A stretch of DNA of 64,000 nt from Pontibacter sp. E15-1. Its GTDB lineage: Bacteria; Bacteroidota; Bacteroidia; Cytophagales; Hymenobacteraceae. Both the position numbers and the translations under genes were made by a program. Positions within the stretch are counted from its first letter, which is position 1, and each line of letters begins with the position of its first letter. Below the pieces are notes generated by a model that saw only the letters and a list, made by a program, of their open reading frames with translations, searched no databases and had not been told where the DNA came from. Positions 7,472 to 16,847 of the stretch are shown here, one piece after another. Where the stretch lies: the NCBI RefSeq assembly GCF_022601975.1, contig NZ_JAKVIR010000010.1, forward strand, positions 62,001 to 126,000, read 5' to 3'.

Positions 7472-9217
7472 ATGGATTTTATACTCAGTAGTCTCATTTT
7501 TACACCCTTGCTGGCGGCACTCATTGTGCTGCTGCTGCCTGCGCACCTGCAAAAGCCCATGAAGGCGGTGGCGCTGTTGGGGGCACTGGTGCAGATGGGA
7601 CTGGCTGTTCTCCTTTATTCCCGCTTCGACGGAGGTGCCTTTGCCAACGGGCAGCAGGGCTACCAGTTTGTGGAGAAGCTCTCCTGGATCGGGTTCTCGC
7701 TCGGCAACCTGGGGCGCTTTCAGATCGATTACTTTGTCGGGGTAGATGGCATCAGCATCAGCATGGTGCTGCTCACGGGCATTATCGGCGTTATCGGCGT
7801 CATCTCCTCCTGGACGGTCACGCAAAACGTGAAGGGCTATTTCCTGCTCTACCTCCTGCTGCTCACCAGCGTGATGGGCTGTTTTCTCGCGCTCGATTTC
7901 TTCCTGTTTTACCTCTTTTTCGAGTTTATGCTGCTGCCCATGTACTTCCTGATCGGGATATGGGGAGGGCCAAACCGCGAGTACGCTTCCATTAAGTTTT
8001 TTATTTATACCCTCGTGGGGTCGCTTTTTATCCTGATCGTGATGATCGGCCTTTATACCTCGGTGGTAGACCCGGGGGCCACGGCATTGCAGCTTGGGCT
8101 GGCAAAGGCGGGCGTAGACGCCTCGCCGGAAGCGTTGCGCCAGGTGCAGCAAATGCTCCAGCAAAACGCCATTGAGAGTCAGGACCTGGTGCATACCTTC
8201 AGCATTCCGGCGATGATGGAGGCAGCCAATTTCCTGCCCGACAGTTTACTGCATGTGTTGTCGGGGGTGCGGCTCTGGAACCTGCCGGTGCGCTTTATCG
8301 CGTTCCTGCTGCTCTTTGCCGGTTTCGCCATCAAGGTGCCGGTTGTGCCCGTGCACACGTGGCTGCCCGACGCGCACGTGGAGGCACCCACCCCGATCTC
8401 GGTGTTGCTGGCTGCCATCCTGCTGAAAGTGGGCGGCTACGGCCTGATCCGAATCGTGTACCCTATCTTCCCGGACGGCGCGGCGTATTTCTCGGTGCTG
8501 GTGGGTGGCCTGGGCGTGCTGTCCATCCTATATGGGGCCCTGAACGCGCTGGCCATGAACGACCTGAAAAAGCTGATTGCCTACTCGTCGGTGTCGCACA
8601 TGGGTTTTGTGCTGCTGGGCCTGGCCTCGCTCACCACCGAAGGCGTGAACGGGGCGGTATACATGATGTTCAGCCACGGCATCATCTCCGCCATGCTCTT
8701 CCTGGTGGTTGGTGTGATCTATGACCGCACGCACGACCGCGTGATCCAGAATTTCCGGGGCCTGGCCACCGTCATGCCAGCCTATACCACCTTTGTCGTG
8801 ATCGCGTTCTTCGCCTCGCTTGGCTTGCCCGGCTTCTCCGGTTTTATATCCGAGTTGCTGGTGCTGGTAGGGGGCTTCAGTGCACCAGAGGCCACGGGCA
8901 TGCTGCCGCGCTGGCTCACGGTGGTAGCCGTATTCGGGCTATTGCTGGCGGCAGCCTATTACCTGTGGGCGCTGCAGCGCATGTTCTTTGGCAAGTTCTG
9001 GATTTTTCCGGGGCTGCGCGAGCAGGCCAACCTGTCTGACCTGAACCTTCGGGAATACCTGATGCTGGTGCCCCTGGCCCTGCTGGCGTTGCTGTTTGGC
9101 ATCTTCCCGCACCTGCTGCTCGACAAGACCGGTATGGCGGTGAACGGTTTCACGGAACTGATGCTGCTGAATGGGCAGGAGCAGCTCAACATGGTTTTAT
9201 CCTCCATCCTACGCTAA
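7472..9217 (+). CDS. nuoM: NADH-quinone oxidoreductase subunit M
   Basis: Proton-pumping antiporter-like subunit of 581 residues. Core motifs include FFLFYLFFEFMLLPMYFLIG, then VPVVPVHTWLPDAHVEAPTP and ISVLLAAILLKVGGYG. Between them is a hydrophilic insertion of about 60 residues (roughly 205-270) that E. coli NuoM lacks; such insertions occur in Bacteroidota. ATG 7472 is taken as the start; an in-frame TTG lies one codon upstream. The stop TAA (9215-9217) is followed directly by the GTG of nuoN. Confidence 0.97.
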   Translation: MDFILSSLIFTPLLAALIVLLLPAHLQKPMKAVALLGALVQMGLAVLLYSRFDGGAFANGQQGYQFVEKLSWIGFSLGNLGRFQIDYFVGVDGISISMVLLTGIIGVIGVISSWTVTQNVKGYFLLYLLLLTSVMGCFLALDFFLFYLFFEFMLLPMYFLIGIWGGPNREYASIKFFIYTLVGSLFILIVMIGLYTSVVDPGATALQLGLAKAGVDASPEALRQVQQMLQQNAIESQDLVHTFSIPAMMEAANFLPDSLLHVLSGVRLWNLPVRFIAFLLLFAGFAIKVPVVPVHTWLPDAHVEAPTPISVLLAAILLKVGGYGLIRIVYPIFPDGAAYFSVLVGGLGVLSILYGALNALAMNDLKKLIAYSSVSHMGFVLLGLASLTTEGVNGAVYMMFSHGIISAMLFLVVGVIYDRTHDRVIQNFRGLATVMPAYTTFVVIAFFASLGLPGFSGFISELLVLVGGFSAPEATGMLPRWLTVVAVFGLLLAAAYYLWALQRMFFGKFWIFPGLREQANLSDLNLREYLMLVPLALLALLFGIFPHLLLDKTGMAVNGFTELMLLNGQEQLNMVLSSILR

Positions 9218-10720
9218 GTGAACGATCAGGCAGCATACCTCTCCCAAACCATCGACGCCATTGTGTCGGGCACAGGTGCCCTGCTGCCCGAGTTGCTGCT
9301 GGCCTGTTTTTTCCTGCTGCTCGTTACCCTCGATCTCTTTAAATCACCTGCCATCAAGCGCCTGCTCCCGTGGCTGACCCTCTCCGGGCTTTTTGCCGCG
9401 CTGGCCGTTCAGGTTGTGGGCGGATACGATGTTGGGCATGCGGCTTTCCTAAACCTGCTGCTCTCTGACGGCCTGGCGCGGTATGCGGGTATACTGTTCA
9501 GTGCGGCCGGTATCTTCACGGTGCTGCTGTCGCTGCAGAACAAGCAGCTGGAGCATCTGACGCAGGGGAAAGGCGAATACTATGCCCTGATTCTTATGTT
9601 GGTGCTCGGCTTGAACCTGATGGCCAAGTCGGTGAACCTGCTGATGGTCTTTATGGCCATCGAGACCGTTTCCATCGCCTCCTACATCCTTACCCTCACC
9701 CTGAAGGAAGAAAAGCGCGCGGTGGAGGCCGGTCTGAAATACGTGCTCTACGGCGCGCTCTCGGCGGGCGTCATGCTGTACGGCATGTCGTTTTTCTATG
9801 GGATCACGGGCTCGCTGCACTATACCTCCGACGCCTTCGGGATGGCGCTGCTGCAGGCCGACGGGCAATTGCTGACGGTGGCGGCGGTGCTGGTTTTCGC
9901 CGGGTTTTTCTTTAAGATCGCGGCGGCACCGTTCCATTTCTGGGCACCGGATGTATACCAGGGAGCGCCCATGCCGGTGGTGGCGCTGTTTTCTACAGGG
10001 CCTAAAATGGCGGGCATCATTGTCATTCTCCGGTTCGTGGCCAACTTCGCAGACCCGCTGGCATACCCCGACGTGCAGCTTTTTCTGGGCATTTCCGCCC
10101 TTGCCACCCTGCTCATCGGAAATTTCACGGCGCTCTGGCAGAAGACACCCCGCAGGCTGCTGGCCTACTCGTCGGTGTCGCATGCGGGCTTTTTGCTGGT
10201 GGGCCTGTTGGCTTTCGGCACCCCTTACCAATTGAGCGTCCTGTTCTATCTCACGGTGCTGCTGTTCATGAACTTCGGCGTTTTCCTGTTTCTGCAACTG
10301 TCAGAGGATACGTTCGGGGTGCAGGAACTGGAGGATTTCGGGGGGATGGGGCGCGCGCACCCCTACGTTGGCATCATGGCGCTGCTCTTCCTGCTTTCGC
10401 TCACCGGTTTGCCTCCGCTGGCGGGTTTTATGGGCAAGCTCCTGATTTTCAGCAATGTTTGGGAGGCCTATACCCTGAGCCAGAATGCCCTGTTGCTTTG
10501 GTTATTGGCGGCAGGTGTTTTGCTGACGGGCGTTGCCCTCTTCTATTATATCAGGATACCCTTTCACCTTTTCTTCAAAGGGAATTTTAAAGCGCAGAAT
10601 TTAGTTATTCCACTATCGTACAAATTGCTGTTAGCACTGTTTGCCCTGCCGCTGCTTGTCTTGTTCTTCAAACCAGACCTGTTGCTTGCCTGGATAGAAC
10701 TACTGCTTCAGATACCATAA
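9218..10720 (+). CDS. nuoN: NADH-quinone oxidoreductase subunit N
   Basis: Third antiporter-like proton pump of complex I, 500 residues with about 14 helices. It shows MVFMAIETVSIASYILTLTL, the segment FFFKIAAAPFHFWAPDVYQG, and RRLLAYSSVSHAGFLLVGLL, all typical of NuoN. It starts with GTG 9218 immediately after the nuoM stop, so translation is probably coupled. purF begins 13 bp downstream, so the purine gene may be read from the same transcript. Confidence 0.97.
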   Translation: MNDQAAYLSQTIDAIVSGTGALLPELLLACFFLLLVTLDLFKSPAIKRLLPWLTLSGLFAALAVQVVGGYDVGHAAFLNLLLSDGLARYAGILFSAAGIFTVLLSLQNKQLEHLTQGKGEYYALILMLVLGLNLMAKSVNLLMVFMAIETVSIASYILTLTLKEEKRAVEAGLKYVLYGALSAGVMLYGMSFFYGITGSLHYTSDAFGMALLQADGQLLTVAAVLVFAGFFFKIAAAPFHFWAPDVYQGAPMPVVALFSTGPKMAGIIVILRFVANFADPLAYPDVQLFLGISALATLLIGNFTALWQKTPRRLLAYSSVSHAGFLLVGLLAFGTPYQLSVLFYLTVLLFMNFGVFLFLQLSEDTFGVQELEDFGGMGRAHPYVGIMALLFLLSLTGLPPLAGFMGKLLIFSNVWEAYTLSQNALLLWLLAAGVLLTGVALFYYIRIPFHLFFKGNFKAQNLVIPLSYKLLLALFALPLLVLFFKPDLLLAWIELLLQIP

Positions 10721-10733
10721 TTTAATAGCCCCC

Positions 10734-12629
10734 ATGAGCGACGCTATAAAGCACGAATGCGGTATTGCCTTAATCAGGCTCCGAAAACCAATTGAATATT
10801 ACGTGGAGAAGTATGGCACTCCAATGTATGGTATCAACAAGCTTTACCTGTTGATGCAGAAACAACACAACCGGGGCCAGGACGGTGCCGGTGTGGCGAG
10901 CATCAAAATCAACGCCCTGCCCGGCATCGAGTACATCAGCCGCTTCCGCTCCGTTAAGACCCGTGCCATCGACAGCATTTTCGGCAAGATCGGCAAGGAG
11001 TATAAAACCCTGAAGGAAGACCACCCCGAGCGGGCCGACGACACGGAGTGGGTATGGGAGAACATGCCTTTCCTGGGGGATGTGTACCTGGGGCACCTGC
11101 GCTACGGCACGCACGGCGGAAACACCGTGGACAACTGCCACCCGATGGTGCGCGAGAACAACTGGCGCAGCCGCAGCCTGGCAGTGGCCGGTAACTTTAA
11201 CATGACCAACGTGGATGAGCAGTTCCAGAAACTGCTTGAACTGGGCCAGCATCCGAAGCAGAAAACCGACACAATTACGGTGCTCGAGAAAATCGGCCAT
11301 TTTCTGGATGAGGAGAACCAGCTGAAGTTTGACGAGTATAAAAAGGGCGATTATACCAACAAGGAGATCACGCGGCTGATTGAGGAGAACCTCGACCTGC
11401 AACGCGTGCTGCGCCGTGCCTCCCGCGACTTCGACGGCGGCTACTCTATGGTGGGCCTGACGGGGTATGGCGCCTCTTTCGTGCTCCGCGACCCGAACGG
11501 CATCCGCCCGGCCTATTACTACATGGACGACGAGGTAGTAGTGGTGGCCTCTGAGAAGCCCGCCATCAAGACAGCCTTCGACATTGACTACAGCGAGATT
11601 AAGGAGATTAACCCCGGCTATGCCCTGATTGTGGACAAAGCCGGAAACCCGAAGCATATCCAGGTGACCGAGCCGCGCGAGAAACTCTCCTGCAGCTTCG
11701 AGCGGATCTATTTCTCCAGAGGCAACGACCCGGAAATTTACAACGAGCGGAAGAACATGGGCAAGCTGCTCTGCCCGCAAATTCTGGACGCCATCAATTA
11801 CGACCTCAAAAACACGGTGTTCTCTTACATCCCCAACACAGCCGAGACCTCCTGGCTGGGGATGATGAAAGGCATTGAGAGCCACCTGCGCGATTACCGC
11901 AAAAAAGCCATCCTGAACCAGAACCTGACCGAGGAGCAACTGGACGATATCCTGCAGTTTAAGCCCCGCGCCGAGAAGCTGGTGATCAAGGACGTGAAGC
12001 TACGCACTTTCATCTCCGACAACGACAGCCGCGACGATCTGGTGACGCACGTGTATGACACCACGTATGAGGTGGTGAAAAAGGGCATCGATACCCTGGT
12101 CGTGCTGGACGACTCGATTGTGCGCGGCACCACGCTGGAGAAGAGCATCATCAAGATGCTGGATAAGCTGGAGCCCAAGAAGATCATCATCGTGTCGTGC
12201 GCGCCGCAGATCCGGTACCCCGATTGCTACGGCATCGATATGTCGCGCATGAAAGAGTTTGTGGCCTTTAGGGCGTTAATGGCTCTCCTGAAAGATCGTA
12301 ACCTGTACTTTAAGGCAGAGGAGGTATACGAGAAGTGCGCTGCGTTTGCGGGCACGCCCGCTTTCAAGGAGTCGAACTACGTGCAGGAACTGTACGATAT
12401 GTTCACTGCGGATGAGCTTTCGGCCAAGGTATCTGAAATTGTGAAGGCCCCGGATGTGAATGCCGAAGTGCAGGTGATTTACCAGCGCATCGAGGACCTG
12501 CACCTTGCCTGCCCGAACCACAAAGGTGACTGGTACTTTACCGGAAACTATCCTACCCCCGGCGGTACGGGCGTTGTGAACCGTGCTTTCATGAACTTTA
12601 TGGAGAATAAGCTGGCCAGGGCCTATTAG
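10734..12629 (+). CDS. purF: amidophosphoribosyltransferase
   Basis: First committed enzyme of purine synthesis: glutamine + PRPP to phosphoribosylamine. The 631-residue chain is longer than E. coli PurF (about 505), as in other Bacteroidota. An N-terminal class-II glutaminase domain has Cys9 in HECGIALI as the predicted nucleophile after removal of a short propeptide, plus LGHLRYGTHG and AVAGNFNMTN. A C-terminal phosphoribosyltransferase domain carries the PRPP loop VVLDDSIVRGTT. Long charged insertions (about residues 85-110 and 190-225) explain the extra length. The gene ends in a strong terminator. Confidence 0.95.
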   Translation: MSDAIKHECGIALIRLRKPIEYYVEKYGTPMYGINKLYLLMQKQHNRGQDGAGVASIKINALPGIEYISRFRSVKTRAIDSIFGKIGKEYKTLKEDHPERADDTEWVWENMPFLGDVYLGHLRYGTHGGNTVDNCHPMVRENNWRSRSLAVAGNFNMTNVDEQFQKLLELGQHPKQKTDTITVLEKIGHFLDEENQLKFDEYKKGDYTNKEITRLIEENLDLQRVLRRASRDFDGGYSMVGLTGYGASFVLRDPNGIRPAYYYMDDEVVVVASEKPAIKTAFDIDYSEIKEINPGYALIVDKAGNPKHIQVTEPREKLSCSFERIYFSRGNDPEIYNERKNMGKLLCPQILDAINYDLKNTVFSYIPNTAETSWLGMMKGIESHLRDYRKKAILNQNLTEEQLDDILQFKPRAEKLVIKDVKLRTFISDNDSRDDLVTHVYDTTYEVVKKGIDTLVVLDDSIVRGTTLEKSIIKMLDKLEPKKIIIVSCAPQIRYPDCYGIDMSRMKEFVAFRALMALLKDRNLYFKAEEVYEKCAAFAGTPAFKESNYVQELYDMFTADELSAKVSEIVKAPDVNAEVQVIYQRIEDLHLACPNHKGDWYFTGNYPTPGGTGVVNRAFMNFMENKLARAY

Positions 12630-12659
12630 AGCATACCTATTAAAAGTGAATTTTTCTAG

Positions 12660-12700
12660 AGCGCCTGCTCTGACACATGTCAGGGCAGGCGCTTTTTTTT
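12660..12700 (+). terminator. rho-independent terminator after purF
   Basis: Stem GCGCCTGC/GCAGGCGC extended inward by CTGACA/TGTCAG, followed by a run of eight T. It starts 31 bp after the purF stop and closes the nuo-purF region. Confidence 0.85.
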
Positions 12701-12850
12701 GTGCGAAATAGTGATAAAAATGATCTCAGTAAAATTGTTTTATTTATTTGAACTATAAAAAGTTTTGTCAGGTTTAGACTCTATAAATTATTGATAAAGT
12801 TAAAAATAACTTCAAAATCATATCTTTTATACCTAAGCCAAATTGCACTA

Positions 12851-14155
12851 ATGAACAAACTTTTTACGCGGGTGAGCCATGTAGGTATGGCTTTGTGCCT
12901 GAATGCAGCACTATTTTCTCAGGCTTCACTGGCCCAGGTGAGTATGGAGAAAACCAAGACCAGTTACGCACAGAATTTCGATGCGTTGCCTGCCACAAAA
13001 GACGGGGTATGGGAGAACGGAACCTCCACTTATCTGGACGGTTGGTATGTGCAGCGCACCAAGTCAACCAACAGCATTGCCATCAGTCCCGGTAATGTCG
13101 TCGCGGGAAACCTATACAGCTTTGGCGCAACTGGCTCTTCTGAGCGTGCGTTAGGCGCGCAAAGCTCTCTGAACGCCGGGGAATTTGCCTGGGGCTTGCT
13201 GTTGCAGAACAACACGGGAGGCACCATCAATTTTATCACGGTGAGTTTTTATGGCGAGCAGTGGCGCATTTCCAACAAGACTGCCGGCGAGCACAGAACC
13301 TCTTTCTATTATGCTGTCAGCAGCGACAAAGCCTCTTTCAAGCTTTCTCCCAAGTCAGACGACGGCTGGATCCCATACCCGGATCTGGATTTCAAAAGCC
13401 CGCATTTTTATACGGAAGGGAAGGCCCTGGATGGCAATGCGGCTGCAAACCGCAAATTTCTGTCGGCTGTTCTGGCCGTGAATATCCCCAACGGGCATTA
13501 TATGATGCTGCGCTGGAAAGACTGGGATGATTTGGAGGCAGACCATGGGCTGGCGATTGATGACTTCGCCATGACCTGGAGTGTGGAGGAAGCTGATGCG
13601 CCAGCTGTGGTGCTGCCTGTGGAATTGGCACGTTTCACTGCCTATAACAGAGGCGCCGCCGTGGTGCTGGAGTGGCTCACAGCATCTGAAAAGAACAACG
13701 ATCACTTCCTGATTGAGCGCAGTACAAACGGGCAGACCTTTGATGGAATAGCGAAAGTAGCTGGCAAAGGCACCACCAGCCAGGAAACTTCCTACTCCTT
13801 TTCGGATATGCAGCCTCTGGATGGAACAACCTATTACAGGCTGAAGCAGGTGGATGGCGACAGTAGCTATACCTATTCGCGGGTGGTGGCCGTGGAGCGG
13901 GCAGCAGGCGTAGCAATTACCAAAGTATACCCCACGGTTACTTCTGATTATCTGCAGATAGATCTGGCACAACCGGATGGTATGAAAGAGATGCTTGTGC
14001 TGGATATGGTGGGGAAAAGGCTGATCCGGCAACCGCTCAATTCCGCCATACTGCAAGCTACGGTAGATGTCCGGAATTTAGACTCAGGAACGTATGTGCT
14101 GGTATTGCTGGATGAACAAGGAAAAAGAAAGACAACGCGCTTTTTGAAAAGGTAA
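12851..14155 (+). CDS. secreted protein with type IX secretion C-terminal sorting domain
   Basis: The 434-residue product begins with a signal peptide (MNKLFTRVSHVGMALCLNAA, cleavage probably after ASLA). The N-terminal half (to about residue 240) has the QNFDALP...GTSTYLDGWY pattern of beta-sandwich domains common in Bacteroidota surface proteins. A fibronectin-III-like region follows (from LPVELARFTAYN), containing FLIERSTNGQTFDGIAKVAG and YYRLKQVD. The last 80 residues (VYPTV...SGTYVLVL...TTRFLKR) form a type-A T9SS sorting domain. It is therefore probably exported through the outer membrane and surface-anchored or released. An in-frame TTG (12791) lies upstream, but ATG 12851 gives a proper signal peptide. 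The catalytic role, if any, is unknown. Confidence 0.8.
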   Translation: MNKLFTRVSHVGMALCLNAALFSQASLAQVSMEKTKTSYAQNFDALPATKDGVWENGTSTYLDGWYVQRTKSTNSIAISPGNVVAGNLYSFGATGSSERALGAQSSLNAGEFAWGLLLQNNTGGTINFITVSFYGEQWRISNKTAGEHRTSFYYAVSSDKASFKLSPKSDDGWIPYPDLDFKSPHFYTEGKALDGNAAANRKFLSAVLAVNIPNGHYMMLRWKDWDDLEADHGLAIDDFAMTWSVEEADAPAVVLPVELARFTAYNRGAAVVLEWLTASEKNNDHFLIERSTNGQTFDGIAKVAGKGTTSQETSYSFSDMQPLDGTTYYRLKQVDGDSSYTYSRVVAVERAAGVAITKVYPTVTSDYLQIDLAQPDGMKEMLVLDMVGKRLIRQPLNSAILQATVDVRNLDSGTYVLVLLDEQGKRKTTRFLKR

Positions 14156-14173
14156 ACGCGCTATATATACACC

Positions 14174-14213
14174 AAAAAGGAAGGCCATGCTATTTAGCGT
14201 GGCCTTCCTTTTT
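14174..14213. terminator. bidirectional terminator between the T9SS cargo gene and iscA
   Basis: Inverted repeat AAAAAGGAAGGCCA(T)GCT / AGC(G)TGGCCTTCCTTTTT between convergent genes; the A-run and T-run let it act on both strands. Confidence 0.8.
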
Positions 14214-14234
14214 AGAAATTGTCTGGTATAAAAC

Positions 14235-14561
14235 TTATACCGAGAAGCTGTCGCCGCAGCCGCAGGTGCGGGTAGCGTTTGGGTTGTTGAAGTAAAAGCC
14301 TTTACCGTTCAGGCCGTCAGAGAAATCGAGCTCTGTGCCAGCCAGGTATAAAAAGCTTTTCATGTCCACTACCACTTTCACACCTTTGTCCTCAAACTCC
14401 TGATCCATGGGTTTCACCTCGTCATCGAAGTCCAGGTTATAGGAAAGGCCTGAGCAGCCACCACCGGCAACAGAAGCGCGCAAGCGGAATGTGTCGTCCA
14501 GCGCAGCATCCTGCTTCAGCTTTATTACCTTTTCTTTTGCTTTATCTGAAACTGTGATCAT
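14235..14561 (-). CDS. iscA: HesB/IscA-family iron-sulfur cluster assembly protein
   Basis: A-type Fe-S carrier of 108 residues. The three conserved cysteines are present: C36 in GGGCSGLSY and C100/C102 in the C-terminal CGCG. It receives clusters made on IscU and passes them to target proteins. It is the last gene of a minus-strand operon iscS-iscU-orf-iscA, 13 bp after the unknown orf. The family could also be called SufA or ErpA; the isc neighbours favour IscA. Confidence 0.93.
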   Translation of the reverse strand: MITVSDKAKEKVIKLKQDAALDDTFRLRASVAGGGCSGLSYNLDFDDEVKPMDQEFEDKGVKVVVDMKSFLYLAGTELDFSDGLNGKGFYFNNPNATRTCGCGDSFSV

Positions 14562-14574
14562 AACATCTGTGATT

Positions 14575-14985
14575 TTAGGAGACTGGGTTCAGCACCACAC
14601 TAAACACAGTGATGGTGTTGACGTCTCGGCCATAGTATAATTTATCGAGTGCCTCATACATATTGCGTGCCCTAAAGTAAGAGGTGTTCAGCTCCTTGTT
14701 GTCGCGCGATATCCATTGCACGGTATAGGAGCTCTCCTCGTCGCGGTAATTCTGCACGTATGCCAGCATTTTGCGCAGGGCTTCTACCCGGTCGTAGCCG
14801 ATCTCTGAATGAAACAGGAACGATTGGTGGTGACGCGGATTTACCGTGATCAGGTCGAGGCGCTCTTTGTTGTCAATATGCCTGAATTCAAAAAGCAGAC
14901 TGTTGCCGCTTATTCCTAAGTGGCTTTCAATCTGCTTTTGAATGCGTGCACTCTCAACGTGCACATCGGTGTTGTTTGACTCCAT
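14575..14985 (-). CDS. unknown protein encoded between iscU and iscA
   Basis: A 136-residue soluble protein that I do not recognise. It has no signal peptide, no membrane segment and no cysteine, so it is unlikely to bind a cluster itself. The middle is basic and aromatic ([20 protein letters not shown]), and a C-terminal alpha/beta pattern carries [19 protein letters not shown]. Spacing to iscU is 13 bp and to iscA 13 bp on the same strand, so it is co-transcribed and probably linked to Fe-S assembly or its regulation. Confidence 0.7.
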   Translation of the reverse strand: MESNNTDVHVESARIQKQIESHLGISGNSLLFEFRHIDNKERLDLITVNPRHHQSFLFHSEIGYDRVEALRKMLAYVQNYRDEESSYTVQWISRDNKELNTSYFRARNMYEALDKLYYGRDVNTITVFSVVLNPVS

Positions 14986-14998
14986 TGAGTCTACTGTC

Positions 14999-15412
14999 TT
15001 AGTGGTGCGATTTCGGCATTTCCAAAGCAGGAAGGCCGTTCTTTACTCTATAGTCGTTGATAGCAGATTTGATAGCATCCTCAGCCAGAACAGAGCAGTG
15101 AATTTTTACCGGCGGCAGAGCCAGCTCTTCCACAATGGCCATGTTGTCAATAGTCAGGGCCTCGTCCACAGACTTGCCCTTCAGCCACTCTGTAGCCAAA
15201 GAAGAAGATGCGATAGCAGAGCCGCAACCAAATGTCTTGAACTTAGCGTCTGTGATGATCTGGTTCTCGTCTACCTCGATCTGGAGGCGCATTACGTCGC
15301 CACACTCAGGGGCGCCAACAAGGCCAGTACCCACACTTGCTTTAGATTTATCAAGCGTGCCCACGTTACGCGGGTTGCTGTAATGATCAATTACTTTATC
15401 TGAATAAGCCAT
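14999..15412 (-). CDS. iscU: iron-sulfur cluster scaffold protein IscU
   Basis: Scaffold on which [2Fe-2S] clusters are built from sulfur delivered by IscS. The 137-residue protein has the ligands C37 and D39 (PECGD), C63 (FGCGSA) and H105-C106 (KIHCS). It keeps the LPPVK motif (99-103) that binds the HscA chaperone, so it is a true IscU rather than a SufU. No hscA/hscB or ferredoxin gene is adjacent, and no iscR regulator is in the window. Confidence 0.96.
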   Translation of the reverse strand: MAYSDKVIDHYSNPRNVGTLDKSKASVGTGLVGAPECGDVMRLQIEVDENQIITDAKFKTFGCGSAIASSSLATEWLKGKSVDEALTIDNMAIVEELALPPVKIHCSVLAEDAIKSAINDYRVKNGLPALEMPKSHH

Positions 15413-15422
15413 AGCTGTATTT

Positions 15423-15517
15423 TAATTACGAATTACAAATTATGAATTTACAATTATGAATTAGAAACTACGAAGTCGGCTTTACCAGCACAATTCGTAA
15501 TTTCTAATTCGTAATTA
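15423..15517. repeat. A+T-rich imperfect inverted repeat between iscS and iscU
   Basis: Two 26-bp arms (15423-15448 and 15492-15517), matching each other at 24 positions in inverted orientation and built of TAATTACGAATTA-like units, fill the spacer between iscS and iscU. A related element lies between paaB and paaA (41766-41860) and a fragment precedes cca (about 18141-18171). Confidence 0.7.
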
Positions 15518-16732
15518 TTAATGTTCCGACCACTCGATAGAGTTCAGGTCGATGCCCTCTTTGAACATCTCCCATAGCGGGGATAGTTCACGAAGCTTGG
15601 CAACAGCCTCTTTTACGTGACCGATGGCGTAATCAATCTCTTCGTCTGTAGTGAAGCGGCTGAGGCCGAAACGCAGGGAAGAGTGCGCCAGGTCATCGCT
15701 CAGGCCCAATGCCTTTAGTACGTAAGATGGCTCTAAAGAGGCTGATGTACAGGCAGATCCAGAGGAAACGGCCAGGTCTTTCACGCCCATCATCAAGCCT
15801 TCACCTTCTACATAGGTAAACGAGATATTGGATACGTGCGGCAGACGGTGCTCAACAGAGCCGTTTACATAAGACTCTTCAATTGTCGTCAGTTCTTTCT
15901 CCAGGCGGTCGCGCATGGCGGAGATACGGGCCGTGTCTGAGGCCATGTCCTGCTTTGCCAGCTCGGCAGCTTTGCCAAGACCAACAATACCCGGTACGTT
16001 GAGTGTGCCGGAGCGCATGCCGCGCTCGTGGCCACCGCCATCCATTTGGGCAGTTACCTTTACACGTGGGTTCTTACGACGCACATACAAAGCGCCTACA
16101 CCTTTCGGGCCGTACATTTTGTGTGCCGAGAAAGCCATCAGGTCAATGCCATCCGCTTCAACGTCCACCGGAATTTTACCTACCGCCTGCGTAGCATCTG
16201 TAAAAAACAGGACGCCATGCTTCTTAGCGATAGCAGATATGTCACGAATTGGCTGAATCACACCCATCTCGTTATTGGCATACATGATCGAGATAAGGAT
16301 CGTCTTGTCCGTGATCGCATCCTCTAGTTCTTTCAGGTCAATCAGGCCTTCTCTGTTCACCTGCAGGTAAGTTACCTTCCCGCCGATTTTCTCAATGTGC
16401 TTGCAAGTGTCCAGTACCGCTTTGTGCTCAGTGGTAACCGTAATGATATGGTCGCCTTTCGAAGCATACATTTCGTACACCCCTTTAATTGCCAGGTTGT
16501 CTGACTCTGTGGCACCAGAGGTAAAGATAATCTCTTTTGGAGAACAGTTGATCAGCGCGGAGATCTGCTCACGGGCATAATCTACGGCTTCTTCAGCCTG
16601 CCAGCCAAACGCGTGGTTGCGAGAAGCTGCGTTACCGAACATGTTTGTCATGTAAGGCAGCATAGCGTCAAGCACACGCGGGTCTAATGGCGTAGTGGCA
16701 TTGTTGTCCAGGTATATAGGTAGTGTAAGCAT
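15518..16732 (-). CDS. iscS: cysteine desulfurase IscS
   Basis: PLP enzyme that converts cysteine to alanine and a persulfide for Fe-S assembly and tRNA thiolation. The 404-residue protein has the PLP-lysine K205 in [11 protein letters not shown]103 in TEHKAV that stacks on the cofactor, and the catalytic loop Cys328 in [10 protein letters not shown], which marks the group I (IscS/NifS) type. It is first in the iscS-iscU-orf-iscA operon. A 15-bp CTGTTT/AAACAG palindrome lies in its leader. Confidence 0.96.
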   Translation of the reverse strand: MLTLPIYLDNNATTPLDPRVLDAMLPYMTNMFGNAASRNHAFGWQAEEAVDYAREQISALINCSPKEIIFTSGATESDNLAIKGVYEMYASKGDHIITVTTEHKAVLDTCKHIEKIGGKVTYLQVNREGLIDLKELEDAITDKTILISIMYANNEMGVIQPIRDISAIAKKHGVLFFTDATQAVGKIPVDVEADGIDLMAFSAHKMYGPKGVGALYVRRKNPRVKVTAQMDGGGHERGMRSGTLNVPGIVGLGKAAELAKQDMASDTARISAMRDRLEKELTTIEESYVNGSVEHRLPHVSNISFTYVEGEGLMMGVKDLAVSSGSACTSASLEPSYVLKALGLSDDLAHSSLRFGLSRFTTDEEIDYAIGHVKEAVAKLRELSPLWEMFKEGIDLNSIEWSEH

Positions 16733-16756
16733 AGCACTGTTTTATCTATTTATAGT

Positions 16757-16771
16757 CTGTTTTGTAAACAG
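16757..16771 (-). promoter_or_regulatory. candidate operator palindrome in the iscS leader
   Basis: CTGTTT-TGT-AAACAG lies 25 bp upstream of the iscS start. Symmetric sites of this size are typical of repressor binding, but no cognate regulator is encoded nearby and the assignment is an inference. Confidence 0.3.
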
Positions 16772-16847
16772 TTGAAAGAAATTATTAGTTTTGAATGCAA
16801 CGCAAAATTAATAAAAAAACCTTACTTAGACTAATTACAAATTGAAA

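Noticed and set aside
16803..16841. minus-strand promoter for iscS built on TAATTTTG
   Set aside because: The -7 match is exact, but no TTG/TTTG lies 19-20 bp upstream; the nearest is 27 bp away.
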